From an uncultured Caulobacterales bacterium (GTDB taxonomy: Bacteria > Pseudomonadota > Alphaproteobacteria > Caulobacterales > Caulobacteraceae), in the NCBI GenBank assembly GCA_903837135.1, contig CAILTK010000098.1:1-37238 (forward strand): DNA of 37,238 nucleotides. The letters run 5' to 3'. Positions 34,315 to 37,238 of this stretch are shown here, piece after piece. The number at the start of each line of letters is the position of its first letter. Positions within the stretch are counted from its first letter, which is position 1. Under the pieces are notes generated by a model, which made no database searches, was not told where the DNA came from, and saw only the letters and a program-made list of their open reading frames with translations. Position numbers and translations under genes: made by a program.

Positions 34315-34349
34315 GACGTCATGCCCGGCCCCCGTGCCGGGCTTCCAGG
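34315..34349. repeat. GTCATGCCC hairpin repeat after the YCII gene
   Basis: GCCCGGC (34323-34329) pairs with GCCGGGC (34336-34342) across a 6-base loop, inside GTCATGCCCGGCCCCCGTGC. A related hairpin lies at about 19015-19043 on the other strand, and a partial copy starts near 33870. It may end the YCII transcript. It sits 12 bases from the transposase element's left end. Confidence 0.6.
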
Positions 34350-34360
34350 GAAACGCTACG

Positions 34361-35146
34361 GAATACGGGGACAGGAGCAACAATCCCTAATTGCCCTTAC
34401 GCCTAAAGCAAACCCAGTTGCTCCAGAGGCGCTCTCGAGGGTTTGCGGCCCGGGGCACGGCGGGCGATGGGTCGGCCCAGCCTTCGTTCGAGGTCGGCTA
34501 CGAAGTCAGCCCCGCCCAACGGACGGCCGGTCGTCTCCGCTGCGCGCAGTTCGGCGAAGCCGGACTCGTCGGGGGTCTGGGCGATGAGGTCGGCGAAACA
34601 CTCCACCCGGTCCAGCACCGGCTTCACCAGCACAAGGCCGTCGTCTTCGCCGTTCAGATGCGCGTTCACGCTCGACCAGGGCCAGTCCTGCGCCCTTGAC
34701 GCCAGTCGGGCGCGCACCGGGTTGAGGCTCACATAACGGACGGCCGCCAGGAGGTGAGCTTCATCCATGGCGACGGAGGCGAAGCGGCCGTCGAACAGGT
34801 GTCCGCGCCAGCGGCCGCGGGCGTTGACATAGTTCGCCCACCGGCGGTGAGCGGCGCCCAGGGCGCGGCCCAGGCCGTCCGTGTCGGCCGGGCGCAAGAT
34901 CAGATGGACGTGATTGGGCATGAGGCAGTAGGCCCACACCTCGACACCCGCGCGCCGGGTCTGCTCGGCCAGGATGTCGGCATAGATGTCCTGGTCGCCG
35001 TCCTTGAAGAAGATCGGTTCACGTCGATTGCCCCGCGCCGTCACATGGTGCGGGCATCCCGGAACGACGATCCGCGCAAGACGAGCCATTTCGACAGGCT
35101 AGCACGCGCAGAACAAAGGGGGAATATTGCTCCTGTCCCCGTATTC
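34361..35146 (-). mobile_element. RAYT (REP-associated tyrosine transposase) element, copy 1
   Basis: The element is bounded by a perfect 20-base inverted terminal sequence, GAATACGGGGACAGGAGCAA at 34361-34380 and its complement at 35127-35146. It contains one transposase gene and almost nothing else (about 786 bases). No target duplication is visible, as expected for HUH/Y1 enzymes. A second copy begins at 36856 in the same orientation. Confidence 0.85.
34403..35089 (-). CDS. REP-associated tyrosine (Y1/HUH) transposase
   Basis: The 228-residue protein belongs to the Y1_Tnp / IS200-like RAYT group. It starts MARLARIVVPGCPHHVTARGN, has the metal-binding HUH-type motif M-P-N-H60-V-H62-L-I-L and the expected catalytic Tyr119 in A-V-R-Y-V-S-L-N-P-V-R-A. 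Such enzymes nick single-stranded DNA at palindromic REP-like ends and can mobilise them. All key residues are intact, so it may be active. The C-terminal 70 residues are Arg/Pro-rich and probably bind DNA. Confidence 0.93.
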   Translation of the reverse strand: MARLARIVVPGCPHHVTARGNRREPIFFKDGDQDIYADILAEQTRRAGVEVWAYCLMPNHVHLILRPADTDGLGRALGAAHRRWANYVNARGRWRGHLFDGRFASVAMDEAHLLAAVRYVSLNPVRARLASRAQDWPWSSVNAHLNGEDDGLVLVKPVLDRVECFADLIAQTPDESGFAELRAAETTGRPLGGADFVADLERRLGRPIARRAPGRKPSRAPLEQLGLL

Positions 35147-35276
35147 TAGGTGTGTATCCGTGCTGCCGACTTGATAGGGGCTTCTCGGATATTAGCCGCA
35201 AGCGGAGCGGCCCTCATTCGTCTGACGACGTCTGGATTTCGGTCCGCCAAAATGCCGGCTCCTGGCGCGACAAAGA
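35147..35276. other. Short gap between RAYT copy 1 and kwaB
   Basis: This 130-base stretch lies after the kwaB stop on the minus strand. It contains a weak inverted repeat (GCCGC-aagcgga-GCGGC) that might form a terminator, and no supported gene. Confidence 0.35.
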
Positions 35277-36200
35277 CTACCCGACGACTTCGGTGTTCTC
35301 GACATCATAAAGATTGCCAGACAACCGCGAGTCGAGCCGGTGATCGAGCAGCGCTTTGATGATGTCGGGACAGGCCGCCTCAGTGCAGACAATCCGGCCC
35401 TGGGCGTCGAAAGCGAAACCAAAACCCATCTGTCCGGCGTGCTGGCGTAGGCGAGCCATGTAGTCAGCGTTGGAGAAGTTGCCTTTCTCGCGTATAGCGC
35501 AAGCGCGGCGCAGGTGGATTTTGTTCGTTCCCACGAAAGACACCAAGGGAGCCACGTCTACGAAGACGCCGACAAAAGTCGGCTCGGCCTGCAGCGCCGT
35601 GAAGTCCTCGATTTGGGCCTCCTTGTAGGAGAGCACGGATTCGAAGCGGCCCTTGTCGAGTACGAACACGGCGTCACCGTGGATCAGGAAGTCGAAGTAG
35701 CGCGACAAGGTGAACCGAGGCGCGGGGGCCAGCGTCAAGCCATCATCGCCAAAGTAGGCCGCGATGGTTCCGGTGGCTTTCCTGCTGCGCCAGGAGTCAT
35801 CGGTGCGACGCACGGCATGCAGCGTCTGCCCCCCCGGGGCGACAAACTTCACCACATAGAACGCTGAGTTGTTGATCTGCTTAAGGACGCGAACCTTGCG
35901 CTCCGGAGTAGGGTCGGCGGTCTGCGCGACGATCGCTGGCGCATGGGTTTCGTCGGCCCCGAGGACCAAGACGCCTCCTTCGTTGATCTGGGCCAGCAGT
36001 CCATAGGGGTGGGTCTCGGCGATACTGTCGCTTGCAGTCGCCAAAGATTCCCGCAGCGCGCCCGCCAAAGCGTCGTCCACAGCAATCCACCGGCCAGAGA
36101 AGACGGGTGGCTGACCTTTCGGCGTGGACTTCTTGAATGTCCAGACGCTGACCGCTGCCCCAGCGATGTCGAATGCCTTGAGATCCTCGAGCTCGGCCAT
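35277..36200 (-). CDS. kwaB: Probable Kiwa anti-phage protein KwaB (DUF4868)
   Basis: This 307-residue soluble protein has the length and pattern I associate with DUF4868/KwaB. Supporting segments are F-V-L-D-K-G-R-F-E-S-V-L-S-Y-K-E-A in the middle and a C-terminal block ending D-I-I-K-A-L-L-D-H-R-L-D-S-R-L-S-G, then Y-D-V-E-N. KwaB is the cytoplasmic, DNA-binding half of the two-gene Kiwa system and works with the membrane protein KwaA to stop phage replication. It starts 4 bases after the kwaA stop, in the known order kwaA-kwaB. Its bases are visibly less GC-rich than the flanking chromosome. I cannot run a profile search; the call rests on pattern, size and gene order. Confidence 0.8.
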   Translation of the reverse strand: MAELEDLKAFDIAGAAVSVWTFKKSTPKGQPPVFSGRWIAVDDALAGALRESLATASDSIAETHPYGLLAQINEGGVLVLGADETHAPAIVAQTADPTPERKVRVLKQINNSAFYVVKFVAPGGQTLHAVRRTDDSWRSRKATGTIAAYFGDDGLTLAPAPRFTLSRYFDFLIHGDAVFVLDKGRFESVLSYKEAQIEDFTALQAEPTFVGVFVDVAPLVSFVGTNKIHLRRACAIREKGNFSNADYMARLRQHAGQMGFGFAFDAQGRIVCTEAACPDIIKALLDHRLDSRLSGNLYDVENTEVVG

Positions 36201-36204
36201 CGAA

Positions 36205-36798
36205 CTATGACACCCCCTTGATGACCAATATTTCTTGGATGGTGTCGTGCATGACTGTTGCGCCGGGTTCTAGGGGGCCTTGGACCATTGCCAAGCGCTC
36301 CCGCTCAATCGAGGTGCCGCCCTGGTAAACGAAGGTGACCTCGTAGAGCCGCCAACCGAACAGAGTCAGAACCGGGTTCATCAATAGCTGGCCGGAGCGA
36401 AGGGTGATCAGGAATATCCAGCCAAAGAAGAGCGCGAAGCCCGCAAGTTTCGGAAGGTCGCCAAGATCCAAGCTTATAAGGCTGACGACATATGGGAAGG
36501 TGTAGTTCATCAGGTCGGCCGGCACCGGCTTGGCCGACTTAACCGTGATCGGCGTGCGTGGCTGGAGACTAGCGAGCGCCTGCCGAGTCACAATGAGGCA
36601 GATCATGCAGGCGACGACGGGCAGGGTTGCTAGCCAAGGATGCTTCAGCGGGCTTGTGCAGCTATTTGCGTGCGCCCAGTCGTCGCAAATAGCCCAATGT
36701 AGCCGGGCTGCGTCGGTGTCCTGCAGGCACAAGATCATGGCCAACGGGAGATAGGACGCCGCGAAGATCAGTGCGGCTACGAAAGCCCTGGGCTGCAC
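36205..36798 (-). CDS. kwaA: Probable Kiwa membrane protein KwaA
   Basis: The 197-residue protein has about four transmembrane helices: residues 5-25 (FVAALIFAASYLPLAMILCL), 53-75 (LATLPVVACMICLIVTRQAL), 95-112 (MNYTFPYVVSLISLDLG) and 114-133 (LAGFALFFGWIFLITL). The block M-N-P-V-L-T-L-F-G-W-R-L-Y-E-V after the last helix resembles the N-P-L-L-x-x-x-G-Y-x-x-Y-E pattern I associate with KwaA. KwaA is the inner-membrane sensor of Kiwa. The start is GTG 36798 with GAGGGAG about 10 bases upstream. Only 57 bases separate it from the end of RAYT copy 2, which is transcribed toward it. Confidence 0.78.
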   Translation of the reverse strand: MQPRAFVAALIFAASYLPLAMILCLQDTDAARLHWAICDDWAHANSCTSPLKHPWLATLPVVACMICLIVTRQALASLQPRTPITVKSAKPVPADLMNYTFPYVVSLISLDLGDLPKLAGFALFFGWIFLITLRSGQLLMNPVLTLFGWRLYEVTFVYQGGTSIERERLAMVQGPLEPGATVMHDTIQEILVIKGVS

Positions 36799-36855
36799 TT
36801 CGTGAAATCTCCCTCTTGGCGAGGAAGCTCTACCTTAACGTTGCCCGGATCAAGG

Positions 36856-37238
36856 GAATACGGGGACAGGAGCAACAATCCCTAATCCCCTTACGCCTAA
36901 AGCAAACCCAGTTGCTCCAGAGGCCTTCTCAAGGGTTTGCGGCCCGGGGCGCGGCGGGCGATGGGTCGGCCCAGCCTTCGTTCGAGGTCGGCTACGAAGT
37001 CAGCCCCGCCCAACGGACGGCCGGTCGTCTCCGCGGCGCGCAGTTCGGCGAAGCTGGACTCGTCGGGGGTCGGGGCGATGAGGTCGGCGAAACACTCCAC
37101 CCAGTCCAGCACCGGCTTCACCAGCACAAGGCCGTCGTCTTCGCCGTTCAGATGCGCGTTCACGCTCGACCAGGGCCAGTCCTGCGCCCTTGACGCCAGT
37201 CGGGCGCGCACCGGGTTGAGGCTCACATAACGGACGGC
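36856..37238 (-). mobile_element. RAYT element, copy 2 (runs off the window)
   Basis: It starts with the same 20-base end (36856-36875) as copy 1 and is about 97% identical over the 383 visible bases (about nine substitutions and one single-base gap by eye). Its other end lies outside the window. It is in the same orientation as copy 1, so the two flank the kwaA-kwaB pair as direct repeats. Confidence 0.85.
36897..37238 (-). CDS. RAYT transposase, copy 2 (partial)
   Basis: The frame is open from the window edge to the stop at 36897-36899 and gives the C-terminal 113 residues. It begins at the equivalent of the A-V-R-Y motif, so the catalytic Tyr is present but the HUH motif is outside. Against copy 1 there are five residue changes (R to W, Q to P, G to S, and two near the C-terminus), with no stop or frameshift. 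Most of the base changes alter the protein, so the copies are not newly duplicated and may be drifting. Confidence 0.88.
   Translation of the reverse strand, partial: AVRYVSLNPVRARLASRAQDWPWSSVNAHLNGEDDGLVLVKPVLDWVECFADLIAPTPDESSFAELRAAETTGRPLGGADFVADLERRLGRPIARRAPGRKPLRRPLEQLGLL

Noticed and set aside
34361-35146. Classical DDE insertion sequence with target duplication
   Set aside because: The transposase has an HUH/Y1 motif, and no duplicated target bases flank the ends.
1-37238. tRNA, rRNA or riboswitch
   Set aside because: No cloverleaf, rRNA core sequence or recognisable riboswitch consensus was seen by eye on either strand; a covariance-model scan would be needed to be sure.

Overview
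The window is high-GC bacterial chromosome with tightly packed genes. It fits an alphaproteobacterium of the Caulobacterales (Caulobacter/Phenylobacterium-like). That assignment is an inference from four things: the ssb-gyrA-coaD-cyclophilin block, a GAAC-N7-GAAC LexA box of the alphaproteobacterial type before ssb, a GCTAAAT -10 element of the Caulobacter housekeeping type before gyrA, and the acidic insert in the GyrA C-terminal domain. Several genes appear to start with TTG or GTG. No rRNA, tRNA or CRISPR array was seen.

Layout. 1-1.7 kb: end of an unknown gene, a small lipoprotein, ssb and a GFA-type zinc protein. 1.7-5 kb: an exported nucleosidase-like protein, divergent from a DCC thioredoxin-like / SDR-DoxX / DUF2269 operon. 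5-9.5 kb: gyrA, coaD and an exported cyclophilin. 9.5-13.2 kb: a signalling cluster with a lone receiver facing a CHASE3 histidine kinase, a receiver and a receiver-HisKA_2 kinase, the last three translationally coupled. 13.2-18.8 kb: a dienelactone hydrolase-like protein, a GH13 alpha-glucosidase, a GT4 glycosyltransferase and an S10 carboxypeptidase-like protein, separated by palindromic intergenic repeats. 19.3-25.6 kb: an MBL-fold hydrolase, a DUF445 membrane protein and an unrecognised 1197-residue membrane protein. 25.9-31.2 kb: an Hsp70-like ATPase downstream of a three-subunit PaoABC-like molybdenum hydroxylase operon, whose promoter carries a perfect 19-bp palindrome. 31.3-34.3 kb: a PNPOx-like protein, an AhpD-like protein divergent from a LysR regulator, and a YCII protein.

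The right end (34.36 kb to the edge) is accessory DNA. Two nearly identical REP-associated tyrosine transposase (RAYT) elements lie in the same orientation, and both have the same 20-bp terminal sequence. Exactly between them is a lower-GC two-gene module that I read as a Kiwa anti-phage system: kwaA (four-helix membrane protein) then kwaB (DUF4868). This is the strongest candidate for a mobile defence cargo. Other items worth a second look are a GyrA whose two main quinolone-contact positions are Leu and Met, the giant membrane protein, and the palindromic operator of the molybdoenzyme operon.
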